Assembly: GCF_009755605.1 (NCBI RefSeq)
Contig: NZ_WPNZ01000024.1
Coordinates: 62,001 to 126,000 of the forward strand
Reading direction: 5' to 3'
Source of the DNA: Streptomyces typhae
GTDB taxonomy: Bacteria > Actinomycetota > Actinomycetes > Streptomycetales > Streptomycetaceae
DNA length: 64,000 bases
Shown: positions 33,861 through 41,314 of the stretch, piece after piece
Layout of the letters: every line of letters starts with the position of its first letter
How positions within the stretch are numbered: the first letter of the stretch is position 1
The notes under the pieces: generated by a model
The model's input: the letters and a program-made list of their open reading frames with translations, nothing else
Told to the model about the DNA's origin: nothing
Databases searched by the model: none
Position numbers and translations under genes: made by a program

Positions 33861-34687
33861 ACCTTCGCGTTGTTCGCGTTGTTCTGGTCGTTCTGGTCGT
33901 TCTCGTTGTTCTCGTCTTTCACAGCGTTCTCCAGTGCCTGCCGCAGCCGCAGCAGCCCCCTGCGCGTATGGCTCTTGACGGTGCCGAGCGGCATGCCCGT
34001 GCGCTCCGCGACCTGCGTCTGCGTGAGGTCCTGGAGGAAGGCGAGCGCCAGGACCTGCCGCTGGGGCAGGGGCAGACGAGCCAGCGCGTCCCGGACCAGG
34101 ACCCGGTCGACGACGGTCTCCGGGTCGCCGACGGGCGGCGGCGCCGTGTTCGCCCGCTCCGCCACGGCGACGAGCAGATCCCGGCGGCGGCTGCGGGCCG
34201 ACAGGGCGTCGGCGACCTTCCTGCGCGTGATGCCCACGATCCACGCGCCGAGCGCACCCCGGTCGGGACGGTAGCCGTGCCGCCCCCGCCACACCGCGAG
34301 GAAGACCTGCTGCGCCACGTCCTCGGCCTCGCGCGCGTCACCGAGGGAGCGGGCCGCCGCCGCGTGCACCGGGTCGCCCCAGCGCCGGTAGGTCTCGGCG
34401 AGCGCGTCCGGGTCGCCCGCCACGAGCGCCGCGGAGAGATCCGCCTCGGCCCGCGCGTGCCGCGCCGTCGCCGCACCGGCGGCCGCGTCCCCGGGCAACG
34501 CGTTTCCGGGCACCGCCTCTCCGGACGTCGCGGTGCCCGCGGACGTGGACGCCGACGGAGGTATCGGTGAGCGTGCCGCGCCGGACGCGCGTGCCGCCGC
34601 GTATCCACGTACCGCGGGCACCACACGCACCTCACCGCTGACCGCACCCGCTCCACGCGCCCTGCGCGCTGCTGCCGTCGCCCCCAC
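33845..34687 (-). CDS. litS: ECF sigma factor, LitS-like
   Basis: 280 residues. Sigma region 2 spans ALVAGDPDALAETYRRWG to EDVAQQVFLAVWRGRHGYRPDRG and AWIVGITRRKVADALSAR (about 105-185). Region 4 is LPLPQRQVLALAFLQDLTQTQVAERTGMPLGTVKSHTRRGLLRLR (about 215-258). The GTG at 34687 has AAGGAG 5 bases upstream. About 100 N-terminal residues are low-complexity Ala/Gly. The tail is an Asn/Asp-rich stretch (ENNENDQNDQNNANN). It lies divergent from a B12-binding MerR gene and beside photolyase and crt genes, as litS does beside litR in S. coelicolor, where it directs light-induced carotenoid transcription. The symbol is assigned by this context. Confidence 0.8.
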   Translation of the reverse strand: MGATAAARRARGAGAVSGEVRVVPAVRGYAAARASGAARSPIPPSASTSAGTATSGEAVPGNALPGDAAAGAATARHARAEADLSAALVAGDPDALAETYRRWGDPVHAAAARSLGDAREAEDVAQQVFLAVWRGRHGYRPDRGALGAWIVGITRRKVADALSARSRRRDLLVAVAERANTAPPPVGDPETVVDRVLVRDALARLPLPQRQVLALAFLQDLTQTQVAERTGMPLGTVKSHTRRGLLRLRQALENAVKDENNENDQNDQNNANNAKVHAAS

Positions 34688-34850
34688 GAGCACTCCTTCA
34701 CCTCGGCGAAGACGGAGGGCCCGGCGGGTACGACGGCCCGTCGGTCCCGGGCGGGGGCGCCTGCCTCCCGCTGTTCCGCTGTCGGCGACGTTCCTACGAG
34801 CCGACACGACACGGCAACACGCATCGTTCTTGCGTCGTATTGTCGGGAGC
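34688..34850. promoter_or_regulatory. Divergent promoter region between the LitS-like and LitR-like genes
   Basis: 163 bases between the two divergent starts. If the locus behaves as in S. coelicolor, the LitR operator and a LitS-dependent promoter should lie here. The stretch near 34805-34845 is relatively AT-rich and contains GCATCGTTCTTGCGTCGTAT. I could not prove a -35/-10 pair. Confidence 0.4.
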
Positions 34851-35918
34851 ATGGAAGCGGTCGAGGGCGTGGAAGAGATCGATGGCGTGGAAGCGATCGG
34901 GAGCATGGAAGGGGACGAAGGCGTGGGAACGGGGGAGCGGCCGGTGGCAGGCGCGGCCCCGGCGGGGCTCGCCACCGGCGCCGTCGCGCGGATGCTGGGC
35001 GTGGCTCCCACCACGCTGCGCTCCTGGGACCGGCGCTACGGCATCGGGCCCGACCGGCGCGCGGGCACCAAGCACCGGCGCTGGGGCCCCCAGGACATCG
35101 CCGTGCTGAAGGAGATGTGCCGGCTCACGTCGTCCGGGGTGCCGCCCGCGGAGGCCGCCCGCGCCGCCTCCCGGGCAGCACCGGACATCACCGCCGGGGA
35201 CGGACCCCCGGGGGACGGCGTGCCGCCGCGGGGAACGTCCGGCGGCGGCTGGGGCCCGCTGCCCCTCGGGCGGGTCCGGCAGGAGTGCCGGGGCCTGGCA
35301 CGGGCCGCCGTACGGCTCGACGCGCCCACCGTGGACGCCCTGCTGGACTCCGTGCTCGCCGCGCACGGCCTGGTGACGGCCTGGGACGAGGTGATGATGC
35401 CCGCCCTCAGAGCCGTCGGACGCAAGTGGGAGACCTCGGGCGAGCGCTACGTGGAGGTCGAGCACCTGCTGTCCTGGCACATCTCCTCCGCCCTGCGCCG
35501 CATCCCGGCCGCGCGCCGCCCGTCCGCGAGCGGTCCGCCCGTCCTCGTCGCGGGCGTCCCCGGCGAGATGCACACCCTGCCCATGGAGGCACTCACCGCG
35601 GGCCTCACCGAGGACGGTGTGCCGGTGCGCATGTTCGGTGGCGCCGTGCCGGTGGAGGCCCTCCAGGACGCGGTGCGGCGGGCCGGGCCCGCCGTGGTGG
35701 TCCTGTGGTCCCAGTCGCGTACGACGGCGAGCGTCCCCCTGGTCCGGCACCTGGACGCGATCGACTGGGGGGTGCCGGGGGCCCGGAAGAGCGCCCTGGT
35801 GACGGTCGCCGGTCCTGGCTGGGCGGGGGCACGGCTGCCCGACGGCGTCGCGTACCCGCAGAGCCTGGCCGAGGCGCTGGCCCGGGTGCGCGAGTTCTGC
35901 GCGCAGGCGAGCGGCTGA
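34851..35918 (+). CDS. litR: MerR-family, B12-binding photoregulator, LitR/CarH-like
   Basis: 355 residues. The N-terminal MerR helix-turn-helix is LATGAVARMLGVAPTTLRSW..RYG (about 40-65). A central helical domain (150-220) carries W193 and E204-H205, corresponding to the light-sensing W..EH motif that caps adenosylcobalamin. The C-terminal Rossmann B12 domain starts with VLVAGVPGEMHTLP, where His241 is the expected cobalt ligand (motif E-x-H). In the dark such proteins bind DNA as tetramers; light breaks the Co-C bond and derepresses the target. The ATG at 34851 is uncertain: GGGAG lies too close to it, and the first 45 residues are an acidic repeat (MEAVEGVEEIDGVEAIGSME), so a later start is possible. 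Confidence 0.85.
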   Translation: MEAVEGVEEIDGVEAIGSMEGDEGVGTGERPVAGAAPAGLATGAVARMLGVAPTTLRSWDRRYGIGPDRRAGTKHRRWGPQDIAVLKEMCRLTSSGVPPAEAARAASRAAPDITAGDGPPGDGVPPRGTSGGGWGPLPLGRVRQECRGLARAAVRLDAPTVDALLDSVLAAHGLVTAWDEVMMPALRAVGRKWETSGERYVEVEHLLSWHISSALRRIPAARRPSASGPPVLVAGVPGEMHTLPMEALTAGLTEDGVPVRMFGGAVPVEALQDAVRRAGPAVVVLWSQSRTTASVPLVRHLDAIDWGVPGARKSALVTVAGPGWAGARLPDGVAYPQSLAEALARVREFCAQASG

Positions 35919-35944
35919 CGGCGGGGCCGCACCGGCGTCCGGAG

Positions 35945-37318
35945 TCAGGACCGGTCCCTGGCCCGCTGGAAACGGGCGAGGCCCGCGGACAGCTCCAGGA
36001 GCGGCTCGGGGTAGTCGTACCCGGCGCGCTCATCGGCGGGGAGTTTCCACGGCTCGTGCGCCGCGGCGCCTTCGAGGCCCTTCAGTTCGGGCACCCAGTG
36101 GCGTACGTACGCGCCGTCCGGGTCGTGGCGCCTGGCCTGGAGGACCGGGTTGAGCACGCGGTTGGGCCGGGTGTCGTTGCCCGTGCCCGCCACCCACTGC
36201 CAGTTGAGCTGGTTGTTGGCGATGTCGCCGTCCACCAGGTGGCGCAGGAAGTGCCGGGCGCCGACGCGCCAGTCCACGTACAGGGTCTTGGTGAGGAAGC
36301 TGGCGACGAGGAGGCGGCCCCGGTTGTGCATCCAGCCCTCGTGGGCGAGCTGCCGCATCGCGGCGTCGATCACGGGGAAGCCGGTGCGTCCCTCCTTCCA
36401 GGCGGCGATGTCGTCGGCGGCCTCGTCCTCGCCGCGCCAGTGGTCGCGCCGGTCGCGGTAGTCGGCACGGGCCGCCGCGGGGCGGGCCGCGAGTACCTGG
36501 TGGTGGAAGTCCCGCCAGCACAACTGCCGTACGAACGCCTCCGCGCCCGCGTTGTCCTTCTTGCTCGCCCGGTGCACGGCCTCGACGGGCGAGAGGGCAC
36601 CGAAGTGCAGATGCGGCGAGAGCCGCGAGGTGCGGTCGCCGGGCAGGTCGTCGTGGCCGTCGGCGTACCCGGCGACGCCCGACCGCAGCCACGCCGTGAG
36701 CCGGGACCTGGCCTCGGCCTCGCCGCCCGCGGGCACGCCCGGCGACACGTCCGGCACGTCGGCGCGGGACGGCACGGCTTCGGAGCCGACGCCGTCCGGG
36801 ACGCGGACGACGCGCGGCGCGGCGAGCGGCTTCCGCTTCCCCTGCTGCGCCCAGCGCCTGAAGTACGGCGTGAAGACGGCGAAGTGGTCGTTGCCCGTCG
36901 GTGTCACGGCACCCGGCGCGACGGCGGTGACCACGGCGTCGTGGACGTGCAGGGCGCAGTCCCGCTCCGTGAGGGCGGACCGCAGCCGCTCCTCCCGGCC
37001 CTGTGCGTAGCCGCTGACCCCGCCCGCCACGTGCACCGAGCCCGCGCCCGTGGCGTCGACCACCGCGCAGACCTCGTCGACGACGTCCCCGGACCGGACG
37101 ACGAGGCGCCCGCCGCGGTCGCGCAGCGCCTCGTCGAGGGCCGTCAGACAGTCGGCAAGGAAGGCCGACCGGTTGGGCGTGGCGAACCCCGCCGCGTCGA
37201 TGCGGTCGTCCCGGACGAACAGCGGGACGGTCTCCGCCGCCTCGTCGAGTGCCGCGCGCAGCGGCGGATGGTCGTGCACCCGCAGGTCAGAGGTGAACAG
37301 CACGACCGAGACGTTCAT
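35945..37318 (-). CDS. phr: Deoxyribodipyrimidine photolyase (CPD class I)
   Basis: 457 residues. An N-terminal antenna domain (SVVLFTSDLRVHDHPPL) precedes the FAD-binding catalytic domain with TSRLSPHLHFGALSP (about 240), CWRDFHHQVL, WMHNRGRLLVASFLTK, DWRVGARHF, GDIANNQLNWQWVAGTG and RVLNPVLQARRHDPDGAYVRHWVPEL. These are the core motifs of class I photolyases, which split cyclobutane pyrimidine dimers using light. The ATG at 37318 has AGGAG 7 bases upstream. It converges with litR (26-base gap). A photolyase inside a light-induced carotenoid locus makes sense as joint photoprotection. Confidence 0.93.
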   Translation of the reverse strand: MNVSVVLFTSDLRVHDHPPLRAALDEAAETVPLFVRDDRIDAAGFATPNRSAFLADCLTALDEALRDRGGRLVVRSGDVVDEVCAVVDATGAGSVHVAGGVSGYAQGREERLRSALTERDCALHVHDAVVTAVAPGAVTPTGNDHFAVFTPYFRRWAQQGKRKPLAAPRVVRVPDGVGSEAVPSRADVPDVSPGVPAGGEAEARSRLTAWLRSGVAGYADGHDDLPGDRTSRLSPHLHFGALSPVEAVHRASKKDNAGAEAFVRQLCWRDFHHQVLAARPAAARADYRDRRDHWRGEDEAADDIAAWKEGRTGFPVIDAAMRQLAHEGWMHNRGRLLVASFLTKTLYVDWRVGARHFLRHLVDGDIANNQLNWQWVAGTGNDTRPNRVLNPVLQARRHDPDGAYVRHWVPELKGLEGAAAHEPWKLPADERAGYDYPEPLLELSAGLARFQRARDRS

Positions 37319-37338
37319 GGCGCTACTCCTGGGACGGA

Positions 37339-37355
37339 CATGTGCGGGGCACATG
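37339..37355. promoter_or_regulatory. Inverted repeat upstream of the photolyase
   Basis: CATGTGCGGGGCACATG has perfect 7-bp arms around a 3-base spacer, 21 bases upstream of the photolyase start. It is placed like an operator or a leader hairpin covering the ribosome-site region. The cognate regulator is unknown. Confidence 0.45.
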
Positions 37356-37441
37356 GGGGAGGGGGAGAGGGAGGTTGATCCGGGCTGGTCAGGGTTGGTC
37401 GGTCCGGGGCGGTCGGGGGCGGTCCGGGGGGTGACCGGGTG

Positions 37442-37473
37442 TGTCGGCCTGTCGGCCTGTCGGCCTGTCGGTC
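37442..37473. repeat. 8-bp tandem repeat (4 copies) at the end of the Rieske gene
   Basis: TGTCGGCC three times then TGTCGGTC, in the 153-base gap between the photolyase start and the Rieske gene; the last unit reaches the Rieske stop codon (37472-37474). Confidence 0.85.
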
Positions 37474-38521
37474 AGTCCGGGAGGCGGCCGCTGCTGCGCA
37501 ACGCCCAGCGGCGCTCGGCGTACGCGAGGTCGTCGCGCCACAAGCGGCCCGCCGCGGCCCGCATCAGCGGGCGGAGCAGGGGCGCGGCGGCGCGCGCCGC
37601 CGCGAAACCGGGGCGGTCGGAGGTGGCTATGACCGCCTCGACCACGGCGGTTCGCGGGCGTCCCGCACGGTCCGGGGTGACCGGCGTCGCATGGGACTCG
37701 ACCACGGAACCCGCTCCCTCGCCCTCTGTGATGTGCATGACCACCGTGCGGGGTTCGGGCGCCGTGAAGACCGCGCGCACCGGTACCACCATGCGGCTCG
37801 CGAGCTTGAACGAGACGTCCACGACGAACGCGTCCTCGTCGCCCTCGCCCTCGCCCTCGTCACCGTCACGGTCCACGGCGGCGTCCGGACGCGGGGCGCG
37901 GGCCACCGTCAGGTCGACGAAGGAGTACGGGTGGAACCAGGCGCCGTGCCACGGGTCGAGCCGATTGGCGATCACATCGTCCGGAGCGCACCGGCCGAAC
38001 CCGGTGTAGACGGCGTGCACCGCTGAGGCGGGCAGCGGCCGGACCGGGACGACGGGGCGTTCCGTCGGCGGTTCGCCGCCGACGCGGTCGAGGCGGACCC
38101 AGAGCAGGACGCCGTCGTCGTGGCAGGGATATCCGTCCCAACCGGGGAACTCCCCGCCGTCCAGGGCCAGTCCGTGCCAGTGGCAGACGAGCGTGCCGCA
38201 CCGCACCGGACTGTCCTTGAGGGGCGCGCCGAGGTGCGGGCAGGCGCCCGAACCCGCCCGGAGCCGCCCGTCGGGCCCGCGCCACAGCACGACCTCGACC
38301 CCCGAGACCGTACGCCCCAGTGGCCGGTCGGTCCCCAGCTCCCTGGAGGCGCCGACGACGTACCAATTGCCCGAAGGCCTGCTCCGCGCGCGTTCGAGTG
38401 CGCCCTCGATGAGGGCGGGGCGTGCCTCGCGCCAGGTGGGACGCTGCTGCTCCCAGGCGACGGGGCGGCGACGCAGCCGCAGCGGCGAGAGCCCGCGCCG
38501 CGCGGGCCGTTCACGCTTCAT
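37472..38521 (-). CDS. Rieske [2Fe-2S] protein with DUF5914-like C-terminus, carotenoid operon
   Basis: 349 residues. The Rieske cluster ligands are C94-P-H96 (GACPHLGAPL) and C113-H-W-H116 (LVCHWHGLAL), with the typical 16-residue gap. The rest (NRLDPWHGAWFHPYSFVDLTV, then a beta-rich region and LWRDDLAYAERRWALRSSG) resembles the DUF5914 proteins I recall following phytoene synthase in Streptomyces crt operons. A redox role in carotenoid modification is likely, but the reaction is not known to me. An acidic Glu/Gly/Asp run (DGDEGEGEGDED) sits near residue 230. The ATG at 38521 follows GGAGG and overlaps the stop of a 34-codon frame as ATGA, so translation should be coupled to crtB through that frame. 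Confidence 0.85.
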   Translation of the reverse strand: MKRERPARRGLSPLRLRRRPVAWEQQRPTWREARPALIEGALERARSRPSGNWYVVGASRELGTDRPLGRTVSGVEVVLWRGPDGRLRAGSGACPHLGAPLKDSPVRCGTLVCHWHGLALDGGEFPGWDGYPCHDDGVLLWVRLDRVGGEPPTERPVVPVRPLPASAVHAVYTGFGRCAPDDVIANRLDPWHGAWFHPYSFVDLTVARAPRPDAAVDRDGDEGEGEGDEDAFVVDVSFKLASRMVVPVRAVFTAPEPRTVVMHITEGEGAGSVVESHATPVTPDRAGRPRTAVVEAVIATSDRPGFAAARAAAPLLRPLMRAAAGRLWRDDLAYAERRWALRSSGRLPD

Positions 38522-38622
38522 GGCCCCTCCGTTCGCGCTCGTTCGCGCTTTGCGGGGCTCGTCGGTCGTGCTTCATGGGCCCCTCCGTTCGCGCTCCGCG
38601 AGGCCCGTCGTACGTGCCTCAT
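38518..38622 (-). CDS. Possible 34-residue coupling peptide between crtB and the Rieske gene
   Basis: The frame begins MRHVRRASRSANGGAHEARP and ends RTEGP. Its ATG overlaps the crtB stop (ATGA) and its TGA overlaps the Rieske start (ATGA), and GGAGGG lies about 4 bases before its ATG. It is built from degenerate copies of the Rieske gene's own ribosome site and first codons. It may be a translated bridge rather than a functional protein. Confidence 0.45.
   Translation of the reverse strand: MRHVRRASRSANGGAHEARPTSPAKRERARTEGP
38521..38621 (-). repeat. Degenerate tandem repeat of ribosome site plus first codons
   Basis: Two units of 55 and 46 bases (38521-38575, 38576-38621), with a partial match in the Rieske 5' end. 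Each includes a CCCTCC (GGAGGG on the coding strand) beside a CAT (ATG). The result is a series of ATG codons at 38521, 38576 and 38622, each with a ribosome site. Confidence 0.75.
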
Positions 38623-39761
38623 CCGACCCTCCGCGTCGACTCGCCCGCCGGGGTGCCCGGGGCCCCGCCTGCCGGGACTCCCGGTGTCTCGCCCGCCGGG
38701 GTGTCCGCCGCGTGCGTGGTGACGTCCGGTTCGGGGTCCGTGGCACGCCCGGCGGCACCCCGTACGCCACGTTCGCCCCGCGCACGCACACTCCGTACGC
38801 CCCGCAGGGCCCTCGCCCGTACCGGCAGCCCGGCCGCGGCGCGCGCCGCGAGTGCCGCCGTGAGACCGCGCAGCGCGACACCGGCCCGGCGCCGGCGCGG
38901 CACGACCGCCCTGCGGTGCAGCACCGCGTAGCCGTCGGCGGCGACGGCGTCCAGGATGCCCCCGTACAGCACGAAGGCGGTCCGCACGCACGGCCGTGAC
39001 ACCGGGTCGAGCAGGGCGATGCCGGGGGCGGCGCGCGCGTAGACCCGGCGGGTGAGCCGCTCCGTCTCCCGCAGTGCCGCCGTGACCCGCCGGTCCGTGC
39101 GCCCGGTGGCCCGGCACCACTCGAGGAGCGCGCGGTCGGCGCCGTGCGCGGCGAGCAGGTCCGCGGGCAGGTAGACCCGGCCGCGGTCGAGGTCCTCGCC
39201 CACGTCCCGCAGGAAGTTGGTGAGCTGGAAGGCGACGCCGAGCGAGGCGGCGCGGGGCGCCGCCTCCTCGCGGGGCACCACCGTGCCGAGGACCGGCAGC
39301 ATCTGGAGCCCGATCGCGGCGGCCGAGCCCCGCATGTACGCGTACAGGTCGTCGTACGTCGGATAGTCCGTGACGACGAGGTCGCTGCGCATCGACGCCA
39401 TGAACTCGTCGAAGAGCGCGGGCGCGATGGCGTACCGGCGCGCGGTGTCGGCGACGGCGCGGACCACCGCGTGGTCGCTGTGCCCGTGCCGGAGGCCCGC
39501 CGACAGGTCCGCGTGCAGGGCCGCGAGCGCGGTGGCGCGCTCCGCGGCCGGCGCCTCGGTCCCGAGGTCGTCCACGATCTCGTCGGCCCACCGGGCGAAG
39601 CCGTACAGGGCGTGCACGGCGGGCCGCCTCTCGACCGGCAGCAGCCGCGTGGCCAGGAAGTACGTCTTGCCGTGCTGCGCGTTGAGGCGCCGGCAGCGGG
39701 TGTAGTCGGCGCGCAGACGGGCATCCGCGATGCCCGCGGCGGTCAGCTCACGGTCCGTCAC
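38619..39761 (-). CDS. crtB: Phytoene synthase CrtB
   Basis: 380 residues. Both aspartate-rich metal motifs are present: D60-E-I-V-D64 and D186-V-G-E-D190 followed by LDRGRVYLP, plus RLLPVERRPAVHALYGFARW and FQLTNFLRD. The enzyme joins two geranylgeranyl diphosphates head to head to make phytoene. The GTG at 39761 overlaps the crtI stop as GTGA. The last 80-100 residues are an Arg- then Thr/Pro/Gly-rich tail (TPAGETPGVPAGGAPGT) beyond the catalytic fold, which looks dispensable. Confidence 0.94.
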   Translation of the reverse strand: MTDRELTAAGIADARLRADYTRCRRLNAQHGKTYFLATRLLPVERRPAVHALYGFARWADEIVDDLGTEAPAAERATALAALHADLSAGLRHGHSDHAVVRAVADTARRYAIAPALFDEFMASMRSDLVVTDYPTYDDLYAYMRGSAAAIGLQMLPVLGTVVPREEAAPRAASLGVAFQLTNFLRDVGEDLDRGRVYLPADLLAAHGADRALLEWCRATGRTDRRVTAALRETERLTRRVYARAAPGIALLDPVSRPCVRTAFVLYGGILDAVAADGYAVLHRRAVVPRRRRAGVALRGLTAALAARAAAGLPVRARALRGVRSVRARGERGVRGAAGRATDPEPDVTTHAADTPAGETPGVPAGGAPGTPAGESTRRVG

Positions 39762-41314
39762 AGGGTGCCGCCTTTCTCGTACGGGGCCGCGGCCGTCCGC
39801 GGGCCGCCGCCCGTGCCGCCGGACCGTGGTCCCGTGACCCGCGCCGCCGCCAGCTTTCCCGAGATCAGCACGGTCGGCACGCCGACGCCCGGCGTGGTGC
39901 CGCAGCCAGCCAGCACGGCGTTCACGGTGCCGCGCACGAGGTTGCGGGGCCGGAAGGGACCGGTCTGCGAGAAGGTGTGGGCGACGGCGAAGGGCGTGCC
40001 CGCCGCATGGCCCTCCGCCGCCCAGTCCACGGGTGTGACCAGGCACTCCTCCTCGACCGCCGCGGCCACTCCGGGCAGCCCGCGGCGGTCGAGCTCGCCG
40101 AGCAGCTCGTCACGGTAGCGGGGCGCGAGCGCCCGCCACTCCTGGGTCCCGGGGCCGATGTCGGTGTTGGGGCAGGGCGCGAGGACGTACAGGAGGTGGT
40201 GGCCCGGTGGCGCGAGCGAGGGGTCCGTCACGGTGGGGTGGGTGATGAGCAGCGAGGGGTCGCTCATCAGGGTGCCGGAACGGGTGAGTTCGCGGAACGT
40301 CTGCTTCCACGCGGCGCCGAAGGACAGGTTGTGGTGGGCGAGTCCGGGCCAGGAGCGGTCGGTTCCGGCGTGCAGGACGACGGCCGACGGGGAGTGCCGA
40401 AGGCGCAGCGGGCGGCGCGGCTCCCGGCCGAGCAGACGGTGGGCGACGGGCAGGTCGGGGGTGAGGACGACGGCGTCGCACGGGATGCGGCCGTGGTCGG
40501 TGATCACCGCGGTGACGCGTTCGCCGGTGCGTTCCAGACGGGTGACGGGGCTGTCGTAGTGGAACGTGGCGCCCGCGTCGGCCGCCGCGTCGGCCAGTGC
40601 GCGGGGGAGGGCGTGCATGCCGCCGCGCGGGAAGTACACCCCGGCGACGGTGTCCATGTAGGCGATCACGGCGTACGCGGCGAGCGCGCGCTCCGGTGCG
40701 ACGCCCGCGTACAGCGACTGGAAGGAGAAGACCCGCCGCAGCCGTTCGTCGGACAGGAAGCGGCCGATCCGGTGATCGAGGCGGCCGAAGCCGCCGAGCG
40801 CCGCGAGACGCGCCAGGTCGGTGGAGAACAGGGCGAACGGCGAGTCGAAGTTCGTGTCGATGAAGCGCCGCATCTGCACGGCGTACAGCTTCGTCAGCCA
40901 GGCCCGCAGATGCCGGTACCCGACCGCCTCGCGGGCGCCCGCGAAGCGTTCCACCTCGGTCTCCATCGCGGCGGCGTCGGTGTGCACGTCCAGGGCGGTG
41001 CCGTCGGCGAAGCGCGCCCGGTAGGCCGGGTGCAGGGCGAGGAGTTCGAGCCGGTCGGTGAGCCGCTCGCCGACGGCCGCGAACGCCTCCTCCACCAGGT
41101 CGGGCATGGTCAGGACGGTCGGCCCGGTGTCGACGCGGTAGCCGCCGAGCTCCCGCAGTCCCGCCCGGCCGCCCGGCTGCCCGTGCCGTTCGACGACGGT
41201 CACCCTGCGGCCCGCGCCGAGGAGGTGCAGCGTCGCGGAGAGACCGGCGAGACCGGCTCCGACCACCACCACGTGGTCGGTCGGGCCGCTCAGGGTGCGC
41301 GGTCGCCGCGTCAC
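39758..41314 (-). CDS. crtI: Phytoene desaturase CrtI
   Basis: 518 residues. The N-terminal dinucleotide fold VVVVGAGLAGLSATLHLLGAG with VVERHGQPGGRAG identifies FAD binding. The C-terminal CrtI signature appears as AGCGTTPGVGVPTVLISGKLAA. It should convert phytoene to lycopene by four desaturations. The GTG at 41314 overlaps the crtE stop as GTGA, and its own stop overlaps the crtB start, so crtE-crtI-crtB are translationally coupled. Confidence 0.94.
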   Translation of the reverse strand: MTRRPRTLSGPTDHVVVVGAGLAGLSATLHLLGAGRRVTVVERHGQPGGRAGLRELGGYRVDTGPTVLTMPDLVEEAFAAVGERLTDRLELLALHPAYRARFADGTALDVHTDAAAMETEVERFAGAREAVGYRHLRAWLTKLYAVQMRRFIDTNFDSPFALFSTDLARLAALGGFGRLDHRIGRFLSDERLRRVFSFQSLYAGVAPERALAAYAVIAYMDTVAGVYFPRGGMHALPRALADAAADAGATFHYDSPVTRLERTGERVTAVITDHGRIPCDAVVLTPDLPVAHRLLGREPRRPLRLRHSPSAVVLHAGTDRSWPGLAHHNLSFGAAWKQTFRELTRSGTLMSDPSLLITHPTVTDPSLAPPGHHLLYVLAPCPNTDIGPGTQEWRALAPRYRDELLGELDRRGLPGVAAAVEEECLVTPVDWAAEGHAAGTPFAVAHTFSQTGPFRPRNLVRGTVNAVLAGCGTTPGVGVPTVLISGKLAAARVTGPRSGGTGGGPRTAAAPYEKGGTL

